Source: Lucifuga dentata (Eukaryota > Chordata > Actinopteri > Ophidiiformes > Bythitidae). From it: a stretch of 64,000 nucleotides of DNA. This document shows, piece after piece, positions 10,838 through 21,975 of the stretch. A program made the position numbers and the translations under genes. The stretch is from the NCBI GenBank assembly GCA_014773175.1, contig VXCM01002180.1, forward strand, positions 1,950 to 65,949, given 5' to 3'. The notes under the pieces were generated by a model. The model was not told the DNA's origin and did no database searches. It worked only from the letters and a program-made list of their open reading frames with translations. Position 1 is the first letter of the stretch; every line of letters begins with the position of its first letter.

Positions 10838-13800
10838 TGAGGGAACAATGAAAAGAAGGAGAGGAACAGAAACAGGTTTTTGTTCATATAATCCATGTTT
10901 GTATAAACTGGATTCTTTCAGTTCAAATCGCTCAAATGTATAAACTGTTATTAAGACTCATTGCTTTTATATTTTTGGCATTTTTTTAAACCGAAATATT
11001 GTATATATATTTAATAATATTTATATGTATATAAATATATATAATATATATTTATTATGTATACATATTTTATAATATTTACAATATTTTATAATTTTTT
11101 TAACAAGACATGTAAAAGTTGTGTTTCCTGCTGAAAGAAGACACTGTTTACTGTTGTTTACATAAATATATATTTAGTAAATTATAAAATTAGTATTCTG
11201 TAGTTTAGAGATTTTACTTATTTCAGCTTGTTTGCTTGTTTTTTCCTATTTTTCTTCTTATTCTGTTACTAAAAGCTGTCATTCAGCACGCTTACATGCA
11301 CGTTAAACCTTTAATTATACTCAGATTAAGCCACAAATAATTTTTTTTCAAACAGCATAATTATATGAAATTGGCATAAATTGGCGTAAGCTTACTCTGA
11401 ATTACAGACCTGGGTTATGCAACAGGAAATAGATTTATTCTGGCAGGTAAATGGACTAAACGTTCTCTGCCTTTATGTGTTGATTTACTCTAAACGCTCC
11501 AATTATGTAACATGTCATGTAAAGTCATATCAGCGAATCAGCCTTTAAATCCCTCCATGATGCCTGTTATTGCCTTAATTATGGTTCAGACAAATCATAA
11601 AGCATATAAACGTACTGAGGGATCGTCTTCACACTACGTGACCTTGTTTGTTGGAAACTGAGATTTTTTAAAAAGTGTCTGACTTCACCAGGATATAAAA
11701 ATCCAGCTAAAATCACTTTAAACAGATCTGTTTAATTTTTTTTTTTTTTTTTTTTTTTAATGCTATACTGCCAGATGTGGACAATCCAGGGGAGTTCTGA
11801 ACATGACTTCCTTACTTACTTCATCTTTTATATGAGTTATCAAATTTTTATTTATTCATTTATTTTGGTGTTGTCTTGTCGTTTTGTTGGTGCGCTGGTT
11901 TTAAGTCTTTTGTGTGTAATGTGTTACTTTTCTTCAAAAAATTCATATGTTAAATTAGTACAGATAAATTCCTAGTTTTTTACAAACTAAAAACTGATAG
12001 TAATAAGCTCCAATTATTATTACTGCTTATTACTATTATATTACTGCTGCAATTATTATTACTGCTTATTACTATTATATTACTACTGCTCCAATTATTA
12101 TTACTGCTGCTCCAATTATTATTCCTGCTTTTAGGAGCGCAGTGCTGTCAATGAGGAAAAAGCGAGAGCGAGGAAGAAAGAAAGAAACTGCTCACAGCAA
12201 GCAGAGATGTCTTTGATTCACACATACACACACACACACACACAAGTATTGATCTCTCTTCAGCACTGCCTCGCACACATGCACGCACACTCAAGCATGC
12301 ACGCATACTCACATGTTCATCCATGCAACACACACAGCCTACTGATAAAATATTTGTGTGCATTAGAGTCAATCAATGTGATGGCGTAGTGTTCAAGGAC
12401 ACTTAAAGCACCGTGCACACCCACACACACTCACACACAACTTCAGGTCATGTGAGGGAAAGCACAAAAAGTCCGCACACACACACTGACTGATATAATT
12501 GTTGAGAGAAGATGAAATTTTCAGCCGGTATTTTTTCTTTGTATTACAAAGTTTTTACTCGTGTCGCCTAACTTGGGTTTTCTGCACAAGTAACTGTTTA
12601 TCTGTTTGTTTATCTGTTTACTGATGGTGTACGTGACAAACATCAACATCTCAGGCGTGACTTTTTGAAGGAAAGCTTGGAAAATCTCAATCTCCATGTT
12701 TGGATTTGAACACAAGAAAGGAAGCAAAGAAAATATAATGAATGTTGCTTTAGTTAATTGGTTAAGATTTAATCAATTAATCATTTGGTTTATAAAATTT
12801 GAATGCCCATCATGAGCCCTCGGTACTGGATGCATTAAATGTTTGCCATTTTTACTAGATAAATAACTAAAGCAAAAATTCTGTTTTAAAAAATTGGACC
12901 ATTTAACTGGATCAACTAACTGATTAAATGATTGTTTCTGCACTGATAAGGAGTGAAATACAATTAAATGTAGCTTACATTTAAAAGTTATTATATCCAT
13001 GAGTGAATGACATTTTTTTTCTAAAATGCAGTAACCATATAAAGTGGCAGAACAGTGACTTTCATCTTCATTATCATTAAAAACCTTTATAAAATCATAT
13101 TTTTATTAGGTTTCACTCCTCTGTTTCCCTTCAGTTAACTGTTCCTATGAACTGAACATTCACTTACACTGAGTATCTATAATCATCTTCTGCTGTAAGT
13201 GTTAGAGAACACATCACAATGACACCGTTAGAGTTGAAGCCCCGCCCGTCTCTTACCGCTCTGCGAAGCATCGTGAGGTTCAGCTCGTCTCCGATCGCCC
13301 TCAGCTGGCTGCCAACTCTCCTGACCTCCAGCTCCTGCTCGGCCTCTCCTTGGGGGGCTCTGTGGCGCGGTGAGGCCCAGGATGGGTGCTCGTTCTGGGG
13401 CAGCAGGTCAGGCAGAGGTCCCTGCCGGCTGGAAGCCTCCTGGCGCTCATCTCTGTCCAAGTCTGCAGCCAAAAACCAAGATGAATTCAGACAAAAGAGC
13501 TAAAAATATTGTACATTCTCACGAGTCCCTTGTTTTGTTTTTACCGTTGTTCTTCCTCATCCTCTCAGTCTGTCTCTCTTGAGATGAAATGTTCATGTAT
13601 GAGGAGACAGAAAGGCTTTAATAGCTAAGCAGAGCCTCCGATTATGCTTAATTGATTCTCAACAAACAGCATACATTAATAGCCTCTTTACACACTCATA
13701 TAGACAGTTCATGTTGAGGGGATTTTGTAGTTGGGATTTTGACAGTCTGCTGAGCAAACATACCACATCTGCCTTTGCACATTAAAAACACACATACACA

Positions 13801-16800
13801 CAATCCTACAGCCTGCCCAGGAATCACACAGACACTCCAGCCATCAATGATCACATCACCAACATTTACTGCCTTTATACGGAACCTGTTACTGAACGTT
13901 GCACTGAAATGCAAAAATATGCATATAGATAATCTGAAGTTGAACATGTTTAGCTTTTTAAAGCAGAAAAAAATGACTCAGTATCATATTTGAAAGTATT
14001 GAGACTGCTAATGGATTTGATATTTCATGTAGCACATAGCAGGCATCCTAAAATAAAGTTATTAAAGAGTTGTGACAAAGATGAATACTGAGCTGCATAT
14101 TTTGATACCATTTACATGCTTTTTTAAAATTTCTAACATATAAGACGGTACAATATACCTGTGATGGTCTCGAGTTCAGCTCTTGAGATGCCTGATGGGG
14201 TGACGGTGACTTATTTTCCTCTTCATGGAATTTGAGAGAGTAATCTCTTAATCTGCTTTATAAGTCTGGTATGGAGAGGTTCTGTATGCATATATGTGTG
14301 TGTGAGTGTGTGCGTGTACGTGTGTGTCTGTTTACAGACTTGGTGTGTTTTTCCGTTACCTGGACCTTCTGTCTGATCAAGCTAGCATAACAAACAAATC
14401 AGCATGAGGAGCTGAGATATTATGACTTAGTAACAGCTGATATGGGGTTAATGTTAATTTTGGACTGTTCAGGAAAGTGTTGTTCCTGCTATTAAAAAAT
14501 ATTAGTTAATGAGTGTTTCTTAAAATATTATTATTTTTTTAAATTATTATTTGCTGAGTAAGTATTTCAGGAAGCATCTTTAGGTACAATTTATCTTTGT
14601 GGTACGTTTTGGGCCCCGAGCTTGACTTTGAGAAACACCCAGAGACCAGCTGCATCTCGTCCAATCACAGAGCAGTAGAGATCTGTCTCGTTATTGCCAT
14701 CCCAGTCCTGCAAAGTATCAACCCCTGAGCGCCCGCGGCAACCACAACTCTTTAGTTGCCACAGAAACGGGCAGCCCTGGCAATGACAGTATCTGTTTCT
14801 CTAGGAGGATTACAACTGATCCTCAAAGACTCAGGTGACTGGACAGATACAGAGAGACGGAGAGGGAGAAGAAAACAGCAAATACAGATAGCGGCAGGAA
14901 AAAAACAAACAAAAAAAAAAAAACAAAAANCTGGGGAAGAACCTGCTTGTCTGATAGGCTGAGATACTGACAAGATGACTTGGGAGGGGGAAGGATATAT
15001 GGGGTCATATTAAAAGTCAAACCAGGAGACTTTGATCAAACCCTTTAAACTTACAGGGCTGATAACTGCCTAACGAACTAACTAACTAACTTTAGAAATG
15101 AATAACAAATTAATCAACAAAGTAAAAAGGTGACTAATTGACTCAATCTGTCAACAAAACAGAGTGATTAACAAACAAAGTAACTCCATAAATATGTTAA
15201 CTGACAACACAACTAATTAACTGACTAATCAATTAACCCATCAATTGATTAATTTACTGACTGACTGACTGATTTAAAGGACCAAACTGGTGGTTCTGCA
15301 TGTTTGAGCTCAATATATTCAACCTGCATTCATGTTACATAACTGATAACCATTTTCCAAAATATACTACTGGAGCGGTAAATATTAGAATTGTTTTTCC
15401 TGCCTTCCAGACTGCCATTGATTTCAGTTCACTTCACTACGCTGTTGAAATCAATTTGTAGAGAGATGAAACATGCTCAAGATCAGTAATCCATCAAAGC
15501 AAACATGGCACCTATTCTTAAACATGAAAAATCACGGTATGGTCCTTTAACAGGTAACTCGCTGAGGAATTAGTATTATCCCAGTTGGGAGACTGATTGA
15601 TTAACTAATTTGCTGATTGACTAACTGATTGTCTGACTGAACTTAAACTTGAACTCAAAAAACTGAAATGCTTATTCAATGACTAACTAATAAGCCTTAT
15701 TATGGACTTAAAGATTGACAAATTAAGTTAAGTGACTGGCTTTCTATCTAATTGATCAACTAACTGAGTGCCTAAATGGCAGTCTGGCTCAGAGATTACC
15801 TGTCTGATAAATCTGTCGTCTGATTTGCTGCTCGTCACAGAGACAAACTAATGACAGACTGGCTGATGTGGTTCTGTGCTGAGCGTCGCCCTGCAGGAGG
15901 GAACCAAGCAAACTCTTACTCTGTGGCAGCCACAAGCTGAGAACAAGTCTGAACATGCCCGAGACTCACAGCTGACCTGCAGCTGAGCAGAGGAGGAGGA
16001 GGAGGAGGAGATGGGTAAATGTATCTTTACTTTGCTATAGATCTGTCACTACACTGTGGTGTGCCAAATGTAAAGTGACCTTTTCCTGTAACCACTGCTG
16101 CCACCTGAATTTCCCCTTCCTGCTTTTCTCCAAATTCCCCTTTAATAAAGTTCAGACTGTCTCCGCCTGATCCATCCCATTATGCTACAACTTGTCAGTC
16201 ATCAAGTCAAAGGTTTTCTGTTAAAGACCAAATAAATAAAGAGAAATGATTCAGTCCTGCAGGGAATCCCTCACTAACAGCTTTTCACTTTTATCACTAA
16301 TGACCGTGAGCAGTGAGGAATTTATTATTTGGGCCAAATTGGTGACACTTAAACAGAGTGGAAGCAGTTGAATAAACTTCTATCCCTACTATTACAAAAC
16401 CCAATCAACAGATATTAATAAGCACTAAGCACTACCGGCTATTTTGCATGTTTGAGCCTAATATATTCAATTTTCATACACATAAGGTTACCGACAATCA
16501 TTTCCCAAAGGATAAAACCGTATTTCAGCTTTCATGATATTTTGCAAAATCTCTTAATCTTTCAAAATCAAATATTCAAGCGATACACCCACCTTAAAAA
16601 TCAATGTTTTGCCTGCTAATAGTTACGCAGCCATATGAAGACACAGTCGTTTAAATTTTTCAATAAACGCAGGTCTTATTTTGGGACTATATTCCCTGGT
16701 GGAGACATACATTCACTCTGCGCTTTTTATTGNACGCAGGTCTTATTTTGGGACTATATTCCCTGGTGGAGACATACATTCACTCTGCGCTTTTTATTGC

Positions 16801-18627
16801 ACTTAAATACAAAAATTATGTAACTTAAAAAAAAAAAACTGAATACACATCTTGTTCACAATGATGGATTACCTATCCCAAGAACGTTTCAAGTATCAAC
16901 AAGTTGATTTTTATAGTGTACCAGAATGAACTGAAACCAATGACGGTCTGCAACGTAGGAAAACAAAATTATTTCACTGTTCCAGTAGTATGCTTTGAGA
17001 AATGATTGTCAGTAATGTTATGTGTATGAAAATTGAATATATTAGGCTCAAACATGCAAAATGGCCGGTATGGTCCTTTAAGGTATTTGAATAATAGAAA
17101 TTATCCCACTGAAACAGTTGTTTAAAGGTCACAGTCTGAAAGAATGAACAGAACTTTTTAATAAGTTAATGATAGTTTGAATACAGCTAAAACATGTTGT
17201 ATATATTTTATACAAATGAAAAGAAAAGTACATTTATATCTTTTTTTTTTTACAGTACTGGTGCCTTGTCACTGCTGATATAACTTCCCTATTCACACCT
17301 CATTAACTCATAAACTCAGAGAGCCAGACATCGTGCATTGTCTTGTGTACAAATCAGGAATGAGTTGCTTTACTGTCTGACTCCTGTCTAGCATCACGTA
17401 CGCTCCTGCAACAGAGAGGTCACGGGTTTATCCTGTGAAAGCAGCAATATGGCTCCTCTTCATCTGTAGATACTGTACCACCCCTCCCTGCTTGTCCCAC
17501 GCAGAGACTCAGACAGTGAAAACACTCCTCTGTCATGGCAACGCAGCCCTGAGTGCAGCAGACAAATAACCGATACTCTCCTGCCAACTGATAACTGTAA
17601 TGTTTACATAAGGGTGGAGGTCTAGAGGGTAAACTGTGCCGCGTGCCTGAGTCACATCTGACATTTTACACGTGTTTCAACAGAAGCTGCTGCTGCTGTT
17701 GTTGTTGTTGTCAGTGGAAAAATTATCATTCCAAAGTGAAGCTCTCTTAAATGATCTAGCAGCAGAGGGTCTGTCAGGATCATGAATAAATCAGGCTCTG
17801 CATGGGTGGTAAGCTAACTAGTTACTGGCATACAGGATTTCAACTGTCATTTGTTTCCTTTTTTCACATTTCACATCACACATTCAAGTAGTTATTACAA
17901 TAACAAGTTACAACCTAAACGAGAACCAAACTTAATACAATAACAGACTTTTTACACTAACTGTATTATTTCACTATCATCAGTTAACTGTTATGTCGAT
18001 GCTTTATTACATTATTAGGAAGTCATTACAGGGGCCTGTTCCAAGCTTTTCAACACCATTTTAATAAAATTAGACATGCCAGAGTGGGTTTTCACTCCCT
18101 GAAGATTGCAAAAGCTGGTTTAGTTTACAGTTCTGATGTTATTTTCACTCTACACATCATAATTAGCTAATAGATACGTGAAAGTGATACATGCAGATTC
18201 ATTTCCCTAACACCACTACATGTAGGAATGTCAAGATCTTACCTGACTGTTCTCTTGACAAGGCACTGGATGCAGCTTGGCCTCCTCCCCTCTCCTCCCT
18301 ACGGTTGCAAGGTGGTGAAGGCGGAGGTGTTGGCGATGGCGAAAATGCAGGTACTTGCTGGTGTGTCTGGGAATCCTCCAGGTCCTCTGGATGGAGATAA
18401 GGCAGCGGGCAGGGCAGGTAGAGGGCAGGAAGAGGGTGCAGGGGGTGGTGGATGTGAATGGTGCCGGTCCTGGTGCTGGTGGTGATGGCGGTGGTGGAGA
18501 GTAGGCCGGGCCAGGTGTGGTAGATGGGGCGAGGCAGCTCCACACAGCAGGTGTTGTGATGAGGAAGGGGACCGTTTCCACCTCCTCCGGCTTCTCCTAC
18601 GTTCTCAATGGTCTCTGCACGGGCCAT
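9502..18627 (-). CDS. bbc3: Bcl-2-binding component 3 / PUMA, BH3-only protein
   Basis: BH3-only activator of apoptosis that binds anti-apoptotic Bcl-2 proteins and activates Bax/Bak at mitochondria; a p53 target in vertebrates. Three minus-strand coding exons (18627-18243, 13462-13257, 9597-9502) join in phase 1 then phase 0 to give 228 residues. Human PUMA is 193. The start is ATG at 18627 in a strong context (G at -3, G at +4), opening MARAETIENVG; human PUMA also opens MARA. The middle is Pro/His-rich and disordered. The BH3 motif in exon 3 (about residues 180-197) reads RRVGSQLRAIGDELNLTML and has the conserved Leu, Gly-Asp and Asn. The C-terminus is hydrophobic-amphipathic (WRDVYRGFLNFITQTLNTIY), like the mitochondrial-targeting tail of PUMA. 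Position between sae1 and ccdc9, in this orientation, matches mammals. Another BH3-only gene such as bmf or pmaip1 is less likely given the synteny and the MARA start. Confidence 0.87.
9620..9664. repeat. (GA)n microsatellite with N at 9620
   Basis: About 22 AG units. On the minus strand it is a (TC)n tract immediately upstream of the last bbc3 acceptor. Confidence 0.95.
10017..10834. repeat. microsatellite cluster
   Basis: Five simple-repeat tracts ((GT)n, (GA)n, (CA)n, GT-rich, two further (GA)n) within 820 bp. Open frames through it are low-complexity artefacts of dinucleotide repeats. Confidence 0.9.
11287..11620. mobile_element. second MITE family (TTACATGCAC ends), copy
   Basis: The left part CTTACATGCACGTTAAACC and later GGCATAAATTGGCGTAAGC, then TTGCCTTAATTATGG, recur in related form near 26020-26200, 40575-41520 and 50545-50945. 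Ends are degenerate and boundaries approximate. Confidence 0.4.
12001..12130. repeat. imperfect tandem repeat of about 57 bp
   Basis: Units built on CAATTATTATTACTGC followed by TTATTACTATTATATTACTG are repeated about two times, then decay. Confidence 0.7.
13257..13462 (-). CDS. bbc3: bbc3 BH3-encoding exon
   Basis: The acceptor TTTTTGGCTGCAG precedes it and the donor GCG|GTAAGA ends it on the minus strand. It supplies 68 codons plus the last 2 nt of a split Asp codon. It opens DLDRDERQEASSRQG and carries the BH3 core LRAIGDELN near its end. The flanking Gln/Glu-rich segment (QGEAEQELEVRR) resembles the stretch before BH3 in mammalian PUMA. Confidence 0.9.
15060..15277. repeat. degenerate AACT/GACT short repeats
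   Basis: Loose tandem AACTAACT, GACTGACT and AATTAA words. The same texture resumes at 15550-15790 on the far side of the inserted MITE copy 3. Confidence 0.6.
15278..15546. mobile_element. TTAA-flanked MITE, copy 3, internally deleted
   Basis: 269-bp derivative: AGGACCAAACTGG start after TTAA (15274-15277), GGTATGGTCCT end before TTAA (15547-15550). Both target duplications are intact. About half of the internal sequence of copies 1 and 2 is missing. Confidence 0.75.
15941..15960. promoter_or_regulatory. bbc3: perfect p53 response element
   Basis: GAACAAGTCTGAACATGCCC is two adjacent decamers, each matching RRRCWWGYYY at all ten positions, with zero spacer. It lies in the bbc3 intron upstream of the BH3 exon. 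p53 activates PUMA in vertebrates through an element near the first exons, so a functional p53 enhancer is the natural reading. That is inference; the match itself is direct. Confidence 0.75.
16428..17077. mobile_element. TTAA-family MITE, copy 4
   Basis: The left end is eroded (ACTACCGGCTATTTTGCATG). The right end GGCCGGTATGGTCCT is followed by TTAA (17078-17081). Internally it aligns with copy 2. Its length is inflated by a 66-bp artefactual duplication around the N at 16733. Confidence 0.7.
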
Positions 18628-18639
18628 TTCAGTGGCAGT
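18243..18639 (-). CDS. bbc3: bbc3 first coding exon
   Basis: The acceptor GTGTGTGTTTCAG on the minus strand is followed by 12 nt of 5' UTR, then ATG at 18627. The donor CAGTCAG|GTAAGATC ends it at 18243. It encodes 128 codons plus 1 nt. The sequence is MARAETIENVGEAGGGGNG, then a Pro/His/Thr-rich region, ending SREQS. The long overlapping frame on the same strand (18231-18581) lacks this ATG and splice phasing, and is a shadow. Confidence 0.85.
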
Positions 18640-19154
18640 CTGAAACACACACACACAAACATGAACATGAAAGAAACAATGAAAACAAACCTTAATATAT
18701 TTAGAGAGGGTGTCTGTCGAAAGTTTCAGAAGAAGCTTCAGAAGCTTTTGACAAAAACCCTGTATTTAACCCTGTATTTTCCAGAGTATTTTGTATACTG
18801 TTGCAGTTGACTCTTGTACTATATGTTTTAAGTATTTTGAACATGGTAAACTAAAAAATACATGAATTAAATTAAACTAAAAAATATTAAAAAATGACAT
18901 TAATGAAGAAATGTATAAATACAATCGAATTTTTAAAAAAAAATAATAATGACATTATTAACACCAAAGAGCAAACGAGAATGGTTATTCGACAATAAAA
19001 ACGCCATAAACTGCACTAGTAAAAATTTAAGTGTAGAACAGCGTGTATTTGAAGTTATGAAACACGCATTTTCACAGATTTAATTTTAGCTGCATTGTTT
19101 TTCTCTCCCTCCTGTCAGCTCCACTTTGACCTACCAACCTATATTTCCAAGCAG

Positions 19155-19170
19155 CCGCTAGAGGGCGCCA
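19155..19170 (+). promoter_or_regulatory. CTCF-like site, forward
   Basis: CCGCTAGAGGGCGCCA matches the CTCF core CCASYAGRKGGC except A to G at the third base, a substitution tolerated in known sites, and extends into GCGCC. It lies in bbc3 intron 1. Confidence 0.55.
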
Positions 19171-19283
19171 GCAGCGCCCCTTTCCTCTGCACGAGACTTC
19201 TGTTTGTAAACAAATACGTGACCGAGCACGAGGAAGCGCGCGTGCTCACACGCACATGCACACACACACGCACACACACGCTC

Positions 19284-19310
19284 AAGCATGTGCGCGGAGC
19301 AGGCATGTCA
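19284..19310. promoter_or_regulatory. bbc3: weak p53-like half-site pair
   Basis: AAGCATGTGC and AGGCATGTCA each have a CATG core and one mismatch to RRRCWWGYYY, and are separated by 7 bp. The spacer weakens the case. Confidence 0.25.
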
Positions 19311-20078
19311 CGCGGCAATCGACGCGCGGCGGACTTACAATGGCAAAAAAATAAAATAAAAAATAAAAAACATTTTAAAAAGCACGCTAATGAACTGGAA
19401 AAACTTACGGGAAACGACGCAAAATTTGCAGCGCAGAAAATTCCAGAAAATCATATGTAATAACGTAATTTTGCAACAAACACTGAATCCCGCTTAAAAA
19501 ATGGTAAACCTATGATTGAAAACGGTCGATGTTTAGCTATTTTGCAGAGGTTACATAAATAAAAATCTCCTGGAAGTGTGTTACGACCGAACAATCCTTA
19601 ATTAGGTAAAAAAAAAGGACTAAAAATTAATCCAAAAACGTCATTTTGACAAAGTTCTACATGTTGAAGATGTTACCGATGTGCTTTAACAGTCCTCAAG
19701 CGGACCTCAGGCACACACCACCGGGTAAAACAACCGCATCTCCTCCCTCCATCCCCGGCAGTATTATTTTATACTTTTACCCCAATTTGTCAAATCCACA
19801 TAGATACACTAAATTCTTCTTTTTTTTTTTTTTAACCTGGTGACTTCTTTGACACTTTATGTTGTGATGTGTTGTGATAAAAATGATGTAAAGAAAGAAG
19901 GAAAAAGACTGAAAAAAAAAGCTCAAAACAGCCCAAAGCTAAAGGGAATACTGCAGCTATGTTAAAAAATAATATTAAAGGACCCGAGTTGAGAAGGCGG
20001 CTAATTTGGACAACTGGACAGATGTGTGACTGTCAGATTTTCAACTAAATACCAGCTTAAACTCAGTAAAATACTTAC

Positions 20079-20480
20079 GTGATCTGTCTGACGATCCGTG
20101 ATGAGAAATGTTGCGTCTGCGGGTCACAAACCGGCGGTAACAGGTGGACATCAGCGGCAGAAAAATGTCCCAAAACAAACGACCGGCGACGGATCACAAC
20201 AAGATGAAGAAAGTCCACTCCGGGAGAAGATGCGTTAGTCCATTCCAGGTTTCCGGGTAAGGATTGTCTCAATTAAATGTTAGTTTTTCCTAATGTTGTA
20301 AATTAACCCATCAAAACAAAAATACCGACGGGATGTAACGGATAACGGAGCCGTCCGGTGTCCGTCTTGCTGTTGGGGCGGGCTGATCGTTCTGAGCGGT
20401 CCTCCTCTGCTTTCACTGCTATGTCTGCTAATGCTAAGCTGGCGGGCACGAAATGAAGAGCTTCCGGTTGTAGTTTTCAA
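20079..20480 (-). other. bbc3: bbc3 non-coding first exon and core promoter region
   Basis: A strong minus-strand donor GATCAC|GTAAGTAT lies at 20079/20078. The sequence upstream of it in the gene is CpG-containing and unlike the AT-rich surroundings. It includes a GC box (20375-20382) and an ETS-type CCGGAAG (20461-20470). Splicing to 18639 yields a 5' UTR containing a 27-codon upstream frame from ATG at 20151. The transcription start is not defined by sequence alone. Confidence 0.6.
20375..20470 (-). promoter_or_regulatory. bbc3: bbc3 promoter elements: GC box and ETS site
   Basis: GGGGCGGG at 20375-20382 and CAACCGGAAG (minus strand, 20461-20470) are the usual pair in TATA-less vertebrate promoters. 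No TATA box is evident. Confidence 0.45.
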
Positions 20481-21296
20481 AATAAAACGCTCATGGATTT
20501 TTAATTGAGTTTTGTTTGATTTCTATGTTTAATCCTATGGAGTGTGAAGTTATTTTTGCAGTTTTAGTACTGAAAAAAAATCCTCATCAGACAGGATGAC
20601 AAGTTTTTGCCTGTGAAAATCAGTATATTTTTGACAACCTTTTAAACAATTTTCCAAGGCCTGTGTACAGACTACGTAGTCTGTATATTCCATGTGTGTA
20701 TAAATGTACAAAAAATATCACACTACTTTGTCTACAAAAGTAAAAATCATTCATTAATGTGTTCTTCTTTAAATGGTTTGATTAATAAACCCATAGTCCA
20801 ATCCTTAAAACATGTATTATCCATTACAACACTACAGAATCCAAAGCAATGACTTCAAAGTTCTTAATTTCTCTTAACAATAGCCACAATGGGATTCAAT
20901 TTACAATTGCAAAAACAAAGAAAAGCAGCAAATTCTCACTTTTGAGCCACAATCACCAGCAAATGTCTGACTGACTGATGTTCTATTTAATCACCTGCCA
21001 ATAACTCATTCATTCCTCTTTAATAATGAGAATGGACTTTTTAATACACTTTTAATTTCAATCATATCGCTCCACATAGTGTAATATTTTATTAAGAATT
21101 CTGATTATTGTTTAGCACAAGACAATGATGACTTTATTCAGCTTTGACACCAAAATACATGGTTTTATTTTAATGGCAGAAACCTACTACTTCCGGTATT
21201 ATTGCGTTTATCTCTCTGAATTTGACCTCTTGCTTCACCACGCCCACTCCTCCTCTTCACAACAAGTGCTGACATGCTCCAAGACTCAGGATGCTG

Positions 21297-21354
<58 letters not shown>

Positions 21355-21941
21355 AGGAAAGCTGAGTACAATGTTACTCCAGTGTCAAAATGAAAAATGT
21401 AAATGTGTTATATCTTAATAAATCCAACAAAGTAATGGCAATTACATTTAGTTGTAATTATTTGCATTTTTTGAAAACTATACACATGAAGAGGTATGAA
21501 TAAACCAGATTTTAATTTTGTTTGTGTTTAATTTGTGTTAAATTTAAAAAAAAAAAAATCATTCACTTTCATAGTTATTACAGTGACATTTTCTCTGCAA
21601 CTCAAGTTGTCATCACTGATGATTTCACTTAATTTTGTAACTGATAGAGGCTTTTCGTTATTCTTAAAGTGGATCTGTGATTATGTCTTGCTTCTGACAA
21701 CAATGCTGTTGAATTTAACCACATTTTGTCTGCATGTGTAAATAGACTAGAATTAGCCTTCATTCTCAGGCAAAATTTGAGTGAGGCAGAAGTAAAGTTG
21801 TGTCATCAAATCATGTTTTTACAGCTAATGTTTATTTCCTCTCATTAATCTCTCTTTAACGCTGCTTATCTCTCATCTCAGGACTCAAGACATTTCATCA
21901 TGTGACAGCACCACACAGGAATCAACAAAACATGCCCCCAC

Positions 21942-21975
<34 letters not shown>

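Larger units (their letters stand above)
9665..13256 (-). other. bbc3: bbc3 intron 3, microsatellite-rich
   Basis: Intron of about 3.6 kb. Simple repeats cluster at 10017-10062 (GT/GA), 10355-10398 (CA), 10470-10540 (GT-rich), 10622-10665 (GA) and 10799-10834 (GA). An AT-rich tract lies at 10980-11110, a T run at 11738-11758 and an imperfect tandem repeat at 12001-12130. No exon seen. Confidence 0.7.
13463..18242 (-). other. bbc3: bbc3 intron 2
   Basis: 4.8-kb intron with a perfect p53 response element (15941-15960), two TTAA MITE copies (15278-15546 and about 16428-17077), degenerate ACTG/ACTA repeats around the first of these, and an N at 14930 and 16733. No further exon recognised. Confidence 0.75.

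Noticed and set aside
16667..16799. Apparent 66-bp tandem duplication within MITE copy 4
   Set aside because: Perfect duplication around a single N, the same pattern as seven other joins; an assembly artefact.
18231..18581. 116-codon minus-strand frame inside the bbc3 first coding exon
   Set aside because: Different frame from the one that opens MARA and joins in phase to the BH3 exon.
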